A stretch of 19,871 nucleotides of DNA from SYFI01 sp046095485 (GTDB lineage Bacteria; Actinomycetota; Thermoleophilia; Miltoncostaeales; Miltoncostaeaceae). Below, one piece after another: positions 6,569 through 13,457 of this stretch. The notes under the pieces were generated by a model, which was not told where the DNA came from, searched no databases, and saw only the letters and a program-made list of their open reading frames with translations. The stretch lies in the NCBI GenBank assembly GCA_046095485.1, contig JBJTJN010000074.1, positions 1-19,871 of the forward strand, read 5' to 3'. The position numbers were made by a program, and so were the translations under genes. Every line of letters begins with the position of its first letter. The first letter of the stretch is position 1.

Positions 6569-7710
6569 GCCCTCCCGGGCGCCCCAGCACCGCCGAGCGC
6601 ACCCAGCTCATCCGTGCATGCGAGCTCGCGCAGCGGGCGCGCGGGCACGTGAGCCCCAATCCGTCGGTGGGCGCGGTGATCATTCGTGGCGATCAGGTCG
6701 TGGGGGAGGGCTGGCACGACGGTCCTGGCCTGCCGCACGCCGAGCCCGTGGCAATCGCCGCCGCGGGTGACGCCGCCAGCGGCGCCACGCTGGTGTGCAC
6801 GCTCGAGCCCTGCAGCCACACCGGCCGTACCGGACCCTGCACGCAGGCCATCATCGACGCCGGCATCGCGCGGGTGGTGGTGGGTGCGCTCGACCCCCTC
6901 GAGAGGACCCGCGGCGAGGGCGTGCGGGTGCTGCAGGATGCCGGCATCGATGTGGCGGTGGCCGACGGGGACGACGCCGTGCGCGCCCGTGAGGCCGCAT
7001 CGGCATTCCTCACCTGGGCGGCCACGGGGCGGCCCGAGGTGCTGCTGAAGATGGCGGCGTCGCTCGATGGCCGCGTGGCCACGCGCACGGGTAACACGCG
7101 GTGGATATCCGGCCCCGAGGCCCGGGCACTGGTGCACCGCTGGCGCGCCGAGAGCGACGCCGTGGCGGTGGGCATCGGCACCGCCGTGGCCGACGACCCC
7201 ATGCTCACCGCGCGGGACGTCCCGGTGCCCGATGGCCGCGTGGCGCTGCGCGTGGTGCTCGACCCCCACGCGCGGCTTTCCACGGATTGCGCGCTGCTCG
7301 CGAGCACCGATGAGGCCCCGGTGCTGGTGGTGGCCGGGGCGGCTGCTGATGCCGGGCGGGTGGATGCCCTGCGCGCCGCCGGGGCCGAGGTGGACGTGAC
7401 CGACGCCGACCATGGAGCCGACTACCTGGCGCAGGCACTCGACGCGCTGGGTCATCGCGATGTGCAATCGGTGCTGGTGGAGGGCGGGCCCACGGTGGCC
7501 GGGGCCATGCTCGATGCCGACCTGGTGGATGTGCTGGCCTGGGTGGTGGCACCCATGGTGATCGGCGGCGACGGGGCGCCCGTGGCCGCGCGCGGCCATG
7601 GCGCCGACCAGATCGCCGATGCCCCGCGCATCCGATCGCCCCGCGTGGAGCGCCTCGGCGATGATGTACTGGTGATGGGCCGGTTGCGGCCCGTTCCCGG
7701 GGAGGGCTGA
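6565..7710 (+). CDS. ribD: Bifunctional diaminohydroxyphosphoribosylaminopyrimidine deaminase / 5-amino-6-(5-phosphoribosylamino)uracil reductase
   Basis: RibD performs steps two and three of riboflavin synthesis: deamination of the pyrimidine, then NADPH-dependent reduction of the ribose. Residues ~8-150 form the cytidine-deaminase-like domain with zinc ligands His58 (in HAE, catalytic Glu60), Cys83 and Cys92 (EPCSHTGRTGPC). Residues ~155-381 form the DHFR-like reductase domain: VLLKMAASLDGRVA, TRWISGPEAR, the NADPH loop GIGTAVADDPMLTAR and EGGPTVAG. The 381-residue length is normal. The start is GTG at 6565, sharing GTGA with the rpe stop, so translation is probably coupled; GGAG at 6546-6549 is far away (15 nt). 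It is followed 4 nt later by ribE. Confidence 0.96.
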   Translation: MSPPGRPSTAERTQLIRACELAQRARGHVSPNPSVGAVIIRGDQVVGEGWHDGPGLPHAEPVAIAAAGDAASGATLVCTLEPCSHTGRTGPCTQAIIDAGIARVVVGALDPLERTRGEGVRVLQDAGIDVAVADGDDAVRAREAASAFLTWAATGRPEVLLKMAASLDGRVATRTGNTRWISGPEARALVHRWRAESDAVAVGIGTAVADDPMLTARDVPVPDGRVALRVVLDPHARLSTDCALLASTDEAPVLVVAGAAADAGRVDALRAAGAEVDVTDADHGADYLAQALDALGHRDVQSVLVEGGPTVAGAMLDADLVDVLAWVVAPMVIGGDGAPVAARGHGADQIADAPRIRSPRVERLGDDVLVMGRLRPVPGEG

Positions 7711-7714
7711 TCGC

Positions 7715-8326
7715 ATGTTCACGGGTCTGGTGGAGGAGATGGGCACGGTGCGCGAGCGCACGCCCAGCACCGCGGGCGCACGGCTGGTGATCGGCTGCGA
7801 CGCCGTGCGCGACGGCCTGGCCATCGGCGACTCGGTATCGGTGAACGGCGCGTGCCTCACCGTGGTGGAGATGGGCGACGACTGGTTTGCCGTCGACTGC
7901 GTGGAGGAGACCCTCAGGCGCACCTCGGTGGGCGATCGCGAGCCCGGTGACCGGGTGAACCTCGAGCGCGCGATGCGCGTGGGGGATCGCCTCGGCGGCC
8001 ACATCGTGCAGGGGCACGTGGACGGCACCGGCACCGTGAGCGGCACCACGCCCGAGGGCGACGGGGTGCTGATGTCGGTGGCGGCCCCGGATGAGGTGCT
8101 GCGCTACGTGGTGGAGAAGGGCAGCATCACCGTGGATGGCGTGAGCCTCACGGTGGCCACGCGTGAGCCCGACGGATTCACCATCGCGCTGATCCCGCAC
8201 ACCATGGAGATGACCACCCTCGGCCCGCAGGCCGTGGGCCGAAGGGTCAACCTCGAGGCCGACGTGGTGGCAAAGTACGTGGAGGCGCTCGTGCGCCCGC
8301 ACACCGATGGGGGAGGACCCTCCTGA
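7715..8326 (+). CDS. ribE: Riboflavin synthase, alpha subunit
   Basis: The enzyme dismutates two 6,7-dimethyl-8-ribityllumazine molecules into riboflavin and a pyrimidine that re-enters the pathway. It is called ribE in enteric nomenclature and ribC in some Gram-positives. The 203-residue protein starts with the invariant MFTGLVEE and is built from two lumazine-binding barrels in tandem (~1-97 and ~98-195), seen as the paired motifs VNGACLTV and VDGVSLTV. GHIVQGHVDGTG starts the second barrel. The ATG at 7715 is preceded by a strong GGAGGG (7701-7706) 8 nt away. Its TGA stop overlaps the next gene's putative CTG start by 4 bp (CTGA). Confidence 0.97.
   Translation: MFTGLVEEMGTVRERTPSTAGARLVIGCDAVRDGLAIGDSVSVNGACLTVVEMGDDWFAVDCVEETLRRTSVGDREPGDRVNLERAMRVGDRLGGHIVQGHVDGTGTVSGTTPEGDGVLMSVAAPDEVLRYVVEKGSITVDGVSLTVATREPDGFTIALIPHTMEMTTLGPQAVGRRVNLEADVVAKYVEALVRPHTDGGGPS
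8311..8317 (+). promoter_or_regulatory. Ribosome binding site that decides a CTG start for ribBA
   Basis: GGGAGGA is a near-perfect Shine-Dalgarno sequence within the end of ribE, 5 nt before CTG at 8323. No ATG, GTG or TTG occurs in the ribBA frame until ATG 8392, which has no such site. Confidence 0.6.
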
Positions 8327-9570
8327 GCAGCACCCAGACCACGCCGTTCTCCTCCATCGAGGAGGCCATCGAGGACATCCGCGCCGGCCGCATGGTCGTG
8401 GTGGTCGACTCCGAGGACCGCGAGAACGAGGGCGACCTGGTGATCGCCGGCCAGTTCGCCACGCCGGACGCCGTGAACTTCATGATCACCCACGGCCGCG
8501 GGCTGGTGTGCCTGGCGCTCACCGAAGAGCGCTGCGAGCAGCTGGGGCTCATGCAGCAGGTGAAGCGCAACGAGACGCCGCTGGGCACGGCCTTCACCGA
8601 GAGCATCGAGGCGCGCGAGGGCATCACCACGGGCATCAGCGCTCCCGACCGATCGCGCACGATCATGGTGGCCATCGATCCGGAGTCGTCGGCCGGCGAC
8701 CTGGTGAAGCCCGGCCACGTGTTCCCGCTGCGGGCGAAGTCCGGCGGGGTGCTGGAGCGCGCCGGCCACACCGAGGCGGCTGTCGACCTGGCGCGCATGG
8801 CGGGCCTCATCCCCGCCGGGGTGATCTGCGAGATCATGAAGGACGACGGCGAGATGGCCCGGGTGGACGACCTCATCGGCTACGCCCGGCAGCACGGGCT
8901 GAAGATGGTCACCATCACCGACCTCATCGAGCACCGCCGTCGCACGGAGCGGCTCATCGAGCGCGGCGCGGCGGTGCCGCTGCCCACCGAGTTCGGCGAG
9001 TTCACCGCCGTGGGGTACACGTCGCTGGTGGACGGCAAGCACCACATGGCCCTGGTGAAGGGCGATGTCGCGGGCAAGCAGGACGTCCTGGTGCGCGTGC
9101 ACTCCGAGTGCATGACCGGCGACGTGTTCGGGTCGCTGCGCTGCGACTGCGGCGACCAGCTGCATGCCGCGCTGCGGATGATCGAGGCCGAGGGCCAGGG
9201 CGTGCTGCTGTACATCGCCCAGGAGGGCCGCGGCATCGGGCTCATCAACAAGCTCCGCGCCTACGAGCTGCAGGACGCCGGACGCGACACCGTGGAGGCC
9301 AACATCGAGCTGGGCTTCCCGGCCGACCTGCGTGACTACGGCATCGGCGCGCAGATCCTCGTCGACCTGGGGCTCAGCACCATCCGGCAGCTCACGAACA
9401 ACCCCAAGAAGATCGTGGGGCTCGAGGGCTACGGGCTCAAGGTGGTGGAGCGGGTGCCCATCGAGGTGGAGCCCGGCGACCACAACGCGCGCTACCTGCA
9501 GACCAAGCGCGACAAGATGGGCCACATGCTGCACCACAACGGGCTCGACCTCGACGAGTCCGCTTCCTAG
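8323..9570 (+). CDS. ribBA: Bifunctional 3,4-dihydroxy-2-butanone-4-phosphate synthase / GTP cyclohydrolase II
   Basis: RibBA makes both precursors of riboflavin: the four-carbon unit from ribulose-5-P (RibB half) and the pyrimidine from GTP (RibA half). About 415 residues from the CTG. The RibB half (~1-205) has DSEDRENEGDL (metal and substrate acids), HGRGLVCLAL, and GHTEAAVDLARMAGL. The GTP cyclohydrolase half (~210-415) has zinc ligands Cys263, Cys274 and Cys276 (SECMTGDVFGSLRCDCGDQ), QEGRGIGL and DLGLSTIRQLTNNPKK. An ATG at 8392 would remove the first helix (IEEAIEDIRAGR), which family members normally retain, so I place the start at CTG 8323 behind GGGAGGA, overlapping the ribE stop as CTGA. 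Last gene of the operon; hairpins follow. Confidence 0.95.
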   Translation: MSSTQTTPFSSIEEAIEDIRAGRMVVVVDSEDRENEGDLVIAGQFATPDAVNFMITHGRGLVCLALTEERCEQLGLMQQVKRNETPLGTAFTESIEAREGITTGISAPDRSRTIMVAIDPESSAGDLVKPGHVFPLRAKSGGVLERAGHTEAAVDLARMAGLIPAGVICEIMKDDGEMARVDDLIGYARQHGLKMVTITDLIEHRRRTERLIERGAAVPLPTEFGEFTAVGYTSLVDGKHHMALVKGDVAGKQDVLVRVHSECMTGDVFGSLRCDCGDQLHAALRMIEAEGQGVLLYIAQEGRGIGLINKLRAYELQDAGRDTVEANIELGFPADLRDYGIGAQILVDLGLSTIRQLTNNPKKIVGLEGYGLKVVERVPIEVEPGDHNARYLQTKRDKMGHMLHHNGLDLDESAS

Positions 9571-9648
9571 GGCGACAGCCGCGTGGATGTGCGTGCCGTC
9601 GCTCCCCGATGGCCTGTCGGGCCATGGTCCGTCCGCGGCGAGGGGCCA

Positions 9649-9669
9649 GTCTCAGCCCTTCGCTGAGAC
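9649..9669. terminator. Putative bidirectional terminator hairpin between convergent genes
   Basis: GTCTCAGC (9649-9656), loop CCTTC, GCTGAGAC (9662-9669) is a perfect 8-bp stem in the 119-bp gap between ribBA (+) and the SnoaL-like lipoprotein gene (-). A weaker 6-bp hairpin, ATGGCC/GGCCAT at 9609-9625, precedes it. There is no T-run on either side, so this is not a classical intrinsic terminator. The position between two converging 3' ends supports a termination or 3'-end protection role. Confidence 0.5.
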
Positions 9670-9689
9670 CGCCCCCCGGTGGTCGCGGG

Positions 9690-10307
9690 CTAGCAGCCCT
9701 TCACGGACGCCGCCCACTTGGGGTCTGCGCCAGCGCCGGTGCGCTCGAGGGATACGCAGGCGGGAATCGGCTCGGACTGGTGGTACTGAAGGATCTTCCA
9801 CTGGCCGTCGGTGAGCACCCACGTGCTGGTTGCCAACGCGGGAATGGGCTTGCTGCTGCCGCCCGCGCGCGTCACGACGTAGGTGAACTCGGTGACGTCC
9901 ACGGCTGTCGTGGGCGAGAGAACCGCCACGGCCTCCTTGGTGATGTCCACCGTGGTCGTGCGATTGGCCAGTTCCGACTTGAAGAGCGTCTTCATCTTCT
10001 CGATCGAGCCAGGGCCGGATGCGATGGCCGTGCCGTTGCCGCTGATCGCGATGGGAATGCCATCGCCAACCCATGCCGCGTGGTCACCATCGAGATGGGA
10101 CTTCAGCCACTCTGCTTCTGCGGCGGGCTTGGCCCATGTGGCCATCATCGCGTTGTTGGCGGCAGTGACGTCCTTCGCGATCTGCTCGCGGGTCGCCTGG
10201 TCGAGAGTTTCGCTTGATGAGGCGGACTCACTCGATGACGAGCAGCCGGTGAGCACGAGCCCTGCGCTCGCGCACACGACGAGCGTCGCAATTGCTGTCT
10301 TCTTCAT
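9690..10307 (-). CDS. Lipoprotein with a SnoaL / DUF4440-like (NTF2 fold) domain
   Basis: A 205-residue exported lipoprotein. The signal peptide is MKKTAIATLVVCASAGLVLTGC, with lipobox LTGC and lipidated Cys22, followed by a Ser-rich linker (SSSSESASSS). Residues ~37-185 look like the small cone-shaped NTF2-like fold used by SnoaL and DUF4440 proteins: two long helices (REQIAKDVTAANNAMMATWA, AEAEWLKSH), a GPGSIEKMKTLF helix, then alternating strands ending STWVLTDGQWKILQYHQS, a signature-like last hairpin. Two Cys near the C-terminus (PACVSL, KGC end) may form a disulfide outside the cell. No substrate can be named; such domains bind small ligands or serve as non-catalytic adapters. Monocistronic, ATG at 10307. 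GATACT about 35 nt upstream on the minus strand might be a -10. The domain call is moderate, the lipoprotein call strong. Confidence 0.85.
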   Translation of the reverse strand: MKKTAIATLVVCASAGLVLTGCSSSSESASSSETLDQATREQIAKDVTAANNAMMATWAKPAAEAEWLKSHLDGDHAAWVGDGIPIAISGNGTAIASGPGSIEKMKTLFKSELANRTTTVDITKEAVAVLSPTTAVDVTEFTYVVTRAGGSSKPIPALATSTWVLTDGQWKILQYHQSEPIPACVSLERTGAGADPKWAASVKGC

Positions 10308-10434
10308 GGAACTGCTCTAGCGTTGAGAAGTATCGCACCGAGCGTACTGCCTGAGGGTCCGGACCGTGCGAAGACGTTGCGGGGCTCGTCTCCGTCGCCT
10401 CAGCCATCCGCGGCCGCCCCGGGGCGCCCCTCAG

Positions 10435-10464
10435 TTGGTTCCACGAGGCCCGTGGGGCTACCCT
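10435..10464 (+). promoter_or_regulatory. Promoter of the secreted beta-propeller gene, with a spacer palindrome
   Basis: TTGGTT (10435-10440) and TACCCT (10459-10464) are separated by 18 bp, the best sigma-70-like pair in the window. The leader of ~25 nt contains AAAGGA (10485-10490), 6 nt before the ATG at 10497. The spacer contains the inverted repeat CCACG-AGGCC-CGTGG (10441-10455), exactly between the two boxes, a plausible repressor site. Function is inferred from position only. Confidence 0.55.
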
Positions 10465-10496
10465 TGTGAGAGGGTTACTCCACGAAAGGACCTCCC

Positions 10497-11813
10497 ATGA
10501 ACCGTCGCTCCATCATGAGCGCGGCCGCGACCGCCGGGGTCGTTGCCGCCGCGGTGGCCATCGCCGGCCCCGCCTCTGCCGGCGTCAGCTCCGGCGCCTG
10601 CACCCCGGCGCAGCTCGGCAACGCCTCGGTGAGCACGTACGCGATCCCCACGTTCGGGGGTGATCCGTTCCTCATCGCCACCGCCGGTAGCGGTGCCACC
10701 GGGTCGCTGGTGTTCACGGCGCGCGGCGGCAACAGCGTGCAGCGCTACACGCCCGCCACCAACGCCTTCTCGGTGCTCACCACCACCAACGTGCAGTCGC
10801 CCCAGGGCATCACCGTTGCCGCTGATGGCAGCACGTGGTTCACCAACGGCGGCCAGGCCGCCAACAGCATCGGGAAGATCGACGCCAGCGGCACGGCCGC
10901 CAGTTATGCGATCCCCACGGCCAACGCCAACCCGTGGGGCATCACGCAGGGCAGCGACGGCAACATGTGGTTCACCGAGTACAACGCCAGCAAGGTGGGT
11001 CGCATCACCCCGGCCGGCGTGATCACGGAGTTCCCCTCGCCCGTGCAGACCCCGCTGCAGATCGTGTCGGGCAGCGACGGCCGCCTGTGGACCGGCGACT
11101 TCGAGGGCAACAGCATCGCCGCCACGTCCACCTCGGGCGCGTTCCAGATCTACAACCTCGACAACGACGTCCAGCTCAACGGCATGACGGTGGGGCCGGA
11201 CGGCAACGTGTGGTTCCTCGACCAGCAGTACTCCAACCCCGCGGTCGGCGTGATCACGCCGCTGGGTATCTCGCAGGAGTTCCCGAACGGGGTGGCCAAC
11301 GCCGCGCCCGCGCAGATCGCGCCGGGCCCCGCCGGGTCGAACACCCTGTGGTTCACGCAGGGCAACGGCAACATCGGCAAGGTCACCACGGCGGGCGTGG
11401 TCACCTCGTACCCGGCCACCAGCACGCAGGCGAACCCGAACGGCATCGTCACGGGTCCCGACGGCGCGCTGTGGTTCACCGAGGGCGGCTGCTCGGCGCT
11501 GGGGCGCATCACCACCGCACCGCGCGTGTTCGGCACGATGAACTCGCGTCCGAGCACCATGCGCCGCGGCAAGACCTACACCATCAAGGCGAACCTCAGC
11601 GCCAAGGGCAAGGTGCAGGTGCGCATCGTCGGCAACGGCAAGAGCCGCGTGCTGGTGAACGCCACGGGCAAGAAGGGCGTCACCAACGTGAAGGTGACCG
11701 TGCCCAAGAGCCTGCCGAAGGCCTTCCTCGGCAAGGTGACCCTGGTGATGAACTCCTGGCCGGGCAGCACGGCCAACAAGGCCGCGCAGACCGCGCCCGT
11801 CACGGTCAAGTAG
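10497..11813 (+). CDS. Secreted Vgb/streptogramin-lyase-type beta-propeller protein
   Basis: A 438-residue secreted protein. The Sec signal peptide (~1-28) starts MNRRSIMSAA and ends GPASA. Residues ~35-340 are repeated blades of ~42 residues with the Vgb signature: GSDGNMWFTE...VGRITPAGVITEFP, GPDGNVWFLD, GPDGALWFTEGG. Two Cys, 35 and 332, lie at the two ends of the propeller and could close the ring by a disulfide. Residues ~343-438 form a Lys/Thr/Val-rich beta-sandwich-like tail (MRRGKTYTIKANLSAKGKVQ). Vgb enzymes inactivate streptogramin B with catalytic histidines; this protein has no His at all, so it is not such a lyase. A binding or surface role is more likely. It is monocistronic behind a good promoter and converges with apbE, 12 bp between the stops. 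Confidence 0.88.
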   Translation: MNRRSIMSAAATAGVVAAAVAIAGPASAGVSSGACTPAQLGNASVSTYAIPTFGGDPFLIATAGSGATGSLVFTARGGNSVQRYTPATNAFSVLTTTNVQSPQGITVAADGSTWFTNGGQAANSIGKIDASGTAASYAIPTANANPWGITQGSDGNMWFTEYNASKVGRITPAGVITEFPSPVQTPLQIVSGSDGRLWTGDFEGNSIAATSTSGAFQIYNLDNDVQLNGMTVGPDGNVWFLDQQYSNPAVGVITPLGISQEFPNGVANAAPAQIAPGPAGSNTLWFTQGNGNIGKVTTAGVVTSYPATSTQANPNGIVTGPDGALWFTEGGCSALGRITTAPRVFGTMNSRPSTMRRGKTYTIKANLSAKGKVQVRIVGNGKSRVLVNATGKKGVTNVKVTVPKSLPKAFLGKVTLVMNSWPGSTANKAAQTAPVTVK

Positions 11814-11825
11814 CGCGCATGACCC

Positions 11826-12755
11826 CTAGCTGATCCGCACCACCGTGCCGTCCGTGGTCACCGCGACCGCGGCGGCACGGTGGCGGGCCAGCAGGGGGGC
11901 GGCATCATCGGGCCCGGCGAGGATCACCGCCTTGGTGAGGGCCTCGGCCAGCCATGCCTGCGGGGCGATCACGCTCACCTGGGCCACGGGGGCGTCGGTG
12001 GGGATTCCCGTGGAGGGGTCGATGAGGTGATGCACCTCGGTGCCGTCGCTTCGCACCCACCGCCGGCGGTTGGTGCCGCTGGTGCACAGGCCGCCCTGCG
12101 CCAGGGACACCTCGGCCACGCCGGGTAGATCGGGTCCATCGGGATGCTGGATGCGCAGGCGCCACTCGCCCGAGGGGCCGCGCCCGCGCACGCGGATGTC
12201 GCCACCCAGGTTCACCAGGGCGCCCTCCGCGCCGCGACGCATGAGCCCGGCGCTCACCATGTCGGCGGCGAGCCCCTTGCCGATGCCGCCGGGGTCGAAT
12301 GCCCTCCCGGCCGGCACCACAACGGTGCCCGCCCGCTCATCGATGCGCAGGCCCTGGGTGGCGGGGCGCACGCGGGGGGTGAGCGCCACCGTGGCCCGCG
12401 GCGCACCCGGGGCAGTGAGCGAGAGGTGGTCACGGTCGTAGCCCAGGGCCACGATCTCGGTGCCGAGCAGGGGATCGAAGCGCCCCGCGGTGAGGCGCTC
12501 CGCCCGCACGGCGCGGCGGGCCAGCATGAGCAGCTCGGGCGACACCGGCACGGCCTGGCCCGCCCGGGCGTTGAGCCGGCTGAGCTCGCTGCCGGCGTCG
12601 AAGCGGGTCCACGCCGCCTCGAGGGCGCGCACCTGCTGCTCCGCCCAGGCGACATCCTGTAGGTCTCCTCCCACCACGAGCACGCGGCAGTCGGATCCCA
12701 TGGCGCGGAAGCGGGCGTCGCCCCGTGGGGCGTCACCCGCTTCCGCGTGGGTCAC
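11826..12755 (-). CDS. apbE: ApbE family FAD:protein FMN transferase
   Basis: ApbE enzymes split FAD and attach FMN to a Thr/Ser of a partner protein. The 309-residue product has the family motifs in order: MGSDCRV near the N-terminus, LEAAWTRFDAGSELSRLN, FDPGGIGKGLAADMV, VNLGGDIRVRG, and HHLIDPSTG. The usual C-terminal metal motif (A-D-A-L-S-T) reads A-E-A-L-T-K: Glu271 replaces Asp and Lys275 replaces Thr. There is no signal peptide or lipobox, so it should act in the cytosol unless a longer start is used. The start is taken as GTG at 12755, sharing GTGA with the stop of the upstream lipoprotein gene, which implies coupled translation; no clear ribosome site exists. An ATG at MGSD (12701) is possible but would trim the conserved N-terminus. 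The substrate FAD links it to the nearby rib genes. Confidence 0.92.
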   Translation of the reverse strand: MTHAEAGDAPRGDARFRAMGSDCRVLVVGGDLQDVAWAEQQVRALEAAWTRFDAGSELSRLNARAGQAVPVSPELLMLARRAVRAERLTAGRFDPLLGTEIVALGYDRDHLSLTAPGAPRATVALTPRVRPATQGLRIDERAGTVVVPAGRAFDPGGIGKGLAADMVSAGLMRRGAEGALVNLGGDIRVRGRGPSGEWRLRIQHPDGPDLPGVAEVSLAQGGLCTSGTNRRRWVRSDGTEVHHLIDPSTGIPTDAPVAQVSVIAPQAWLAEALTKAVILAGPDDAAPLLARHRAAAVAVTTDGTVVRIS

Positions 12756-13324
12756 TTCGACGAGTTGGAGTCGTCGTCCGGGCCGTCGGAGGAGTCCTCG
12801 CAGTCCTGCACCGAGGAGTTGCTCGGGCCCACGCACACCTCGAAGTAGGTGGGGCCGCCCGACTGGCCACCGGCCTGCACGTCCACCCAGGTGCTGCCGT
12901 TATTGCCGCTCACGCCGGCCTCGGAGCCGCCCCACTTGCCCCAGCCCCCGCCGCTGCCGCCGGAGTTGGTGATGGAGTAGCCCTGCGACTTCAGCTGCGA
13001 CTCGTAGTCGCTGGTGACGGCCGACGCGGCGGTGCCGCTGATCGAGTAGCGCGTGTACTGCGCACCGTTCTTGCCGTCGCTCTCCAGCTGCTGTGCGCCT
13101 GAGGGCGCCGTGAGGTTCGGGCCGCCCGACGACGGGGCGGATGCCGCCGTGGTGGTGGCGGGCTGTGCGGCCTCGGTGGTGGCCGGCGGCGCAGCCTCGG
13201 TGGTGGCGGGCGGTGCCGCCTCGGTTGTCGTGGCCGGCGTGGATGAGTCGTCGCCGCCAAAGCAGCCCGCAAGGGCGATGGTGCTGAGGGCGACGAGGGA
13301 TCCGGCGGCGATCTGGCGCTTCAC
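12752..13324 (-). CDS. Lipoprotein with Ala/Pro/Thr repeat linker and Gly-rich C-terminal domain
   Basis: A 190-residue lipoprotein of no named family. The signal peptide MKRQIAAGSLVALSTIALAGC ends in a lipobox with Cys21. Residues ~29-60 are a low-complexity stalk of PPATTEAA repeats. Residues ~68-175 form a folded domain: AQYTRYSISGTAASAVTSDY, a helix (ESQLKSQGY), a Gly-rich loop (GGSGGGWGKWGG) and closing strands GGPTYFEVCVGP with Cys pair VCVGP...QDCED, likely a disulfide. The tail is acidic (DGPDDDSNSS). GTG at 13324 is the start because GGAGG (13334-13330) lies exactly 5 nt upstream; the ATG at 13336 would overlap that site. It forms a two-gene operon with apbE (4-bp overlap). No D-x-x-S/T-G-A-S/T flavinylation motif is present, so it is not an evident ApbE substrate. 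Confidence 0.85.
   Translation of the reverse strand: MKRQIAAGSLVALSTIALAGCFGGDDSSTPATTTEAAPPATTEAAPPATTEAAQPATTTAASAPSSGGPNLTAPSGAQQLESDGKNGAQYTRYSISGTAASAVTSDYESQLKSQGYSITNSGGSGGGWGKWGGSEAGVSGNNGSTWVDVQAGGQSGGPTYFEVCVGPSNSSVQDCEDSSDGPDDDSNSSK
13149..13238. repeat. 24-bp tandem repeat coding the lipoprotein stalk
   Basis: Units 13170-13193 and 13194-13217 are near-identical 24-mers beginning GCCTCGGTGGTGGC; partial, diverged copies lie on each side (13149-13169 and 13218-13238). On the minus strand they encode PPATTEAA-type octads. The unit is a multiple of three, so copy-number change would keep the frame. Confidence 0.8.
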
Positions 13325-13444
13325 GGGGGCCTCCATGGCATCGATTGAGAGTAAGACTACGCATGACCCCCGGCGCCTGCCTCGCGCGTTCCAGCCGCGC
13401 GTCCGCGGTTCGGGCCACGGGCCGGTCGGGGTGATGCCGCCGGT

Positions 13445-13450
13445 TATCCT
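13445..13450 (+). promoter_or_regulatory. Putative -10 box for a leaderless MASE1-EamA transcript
   Basis: TATCCT lies 7 nt (GCGCGCG) before the ATG at 13458. There is no ribosome site and no clear -35. It sits in the 133-bp divergent region shared with the lipoprotein-apbE operon, which on the minus strand has TAGTCT/TACTCT (13359-13348) as candidate -10 boxes. Confidence 0.45.
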
Positions 13451-13457
13451 GCGCGCG

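Noticed and set aside
5884..7714. FMN riboswitch (RFN element) for the riboflavin genes
   Set aside because: The gaps before rpe (10 nt), ribD (overlap), ribE (4 nt) and ribBA (overlap) are far too short, and the region before ribH shows no conserved RFN stem set.
9609..9625. ATGGCC/GGCCAT hairpin as a separate terminator
   Set aside because: A 6-bp stem without a T-run is common by chance at this GC content; it is only mentioned with the stronger hairpin.
10680..10700. SGAT in the propeller (AGSGATGS) as an ApbE flavinylation site
   Set aside because: The acceptor motif needs an Asp three residues before the Ser/Thr; here that residue is Thr. Such a short match in a Gly/Ser/Ala-rich protein is likely chance.
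10497..11813. Virginiamycin B lyase resistance gene
   Set aside because: Blade similarity is clear, but the protein has no histidine, so the known catalytic site is absent.
13053..13457. Upstream extension of the MASE1-EamA frame
   Set aside because: This part is antisense to the lipoprotein gene and reads as Val/Ala/Gly repeats from its stalk; MASE1 similarity starts after 13458.
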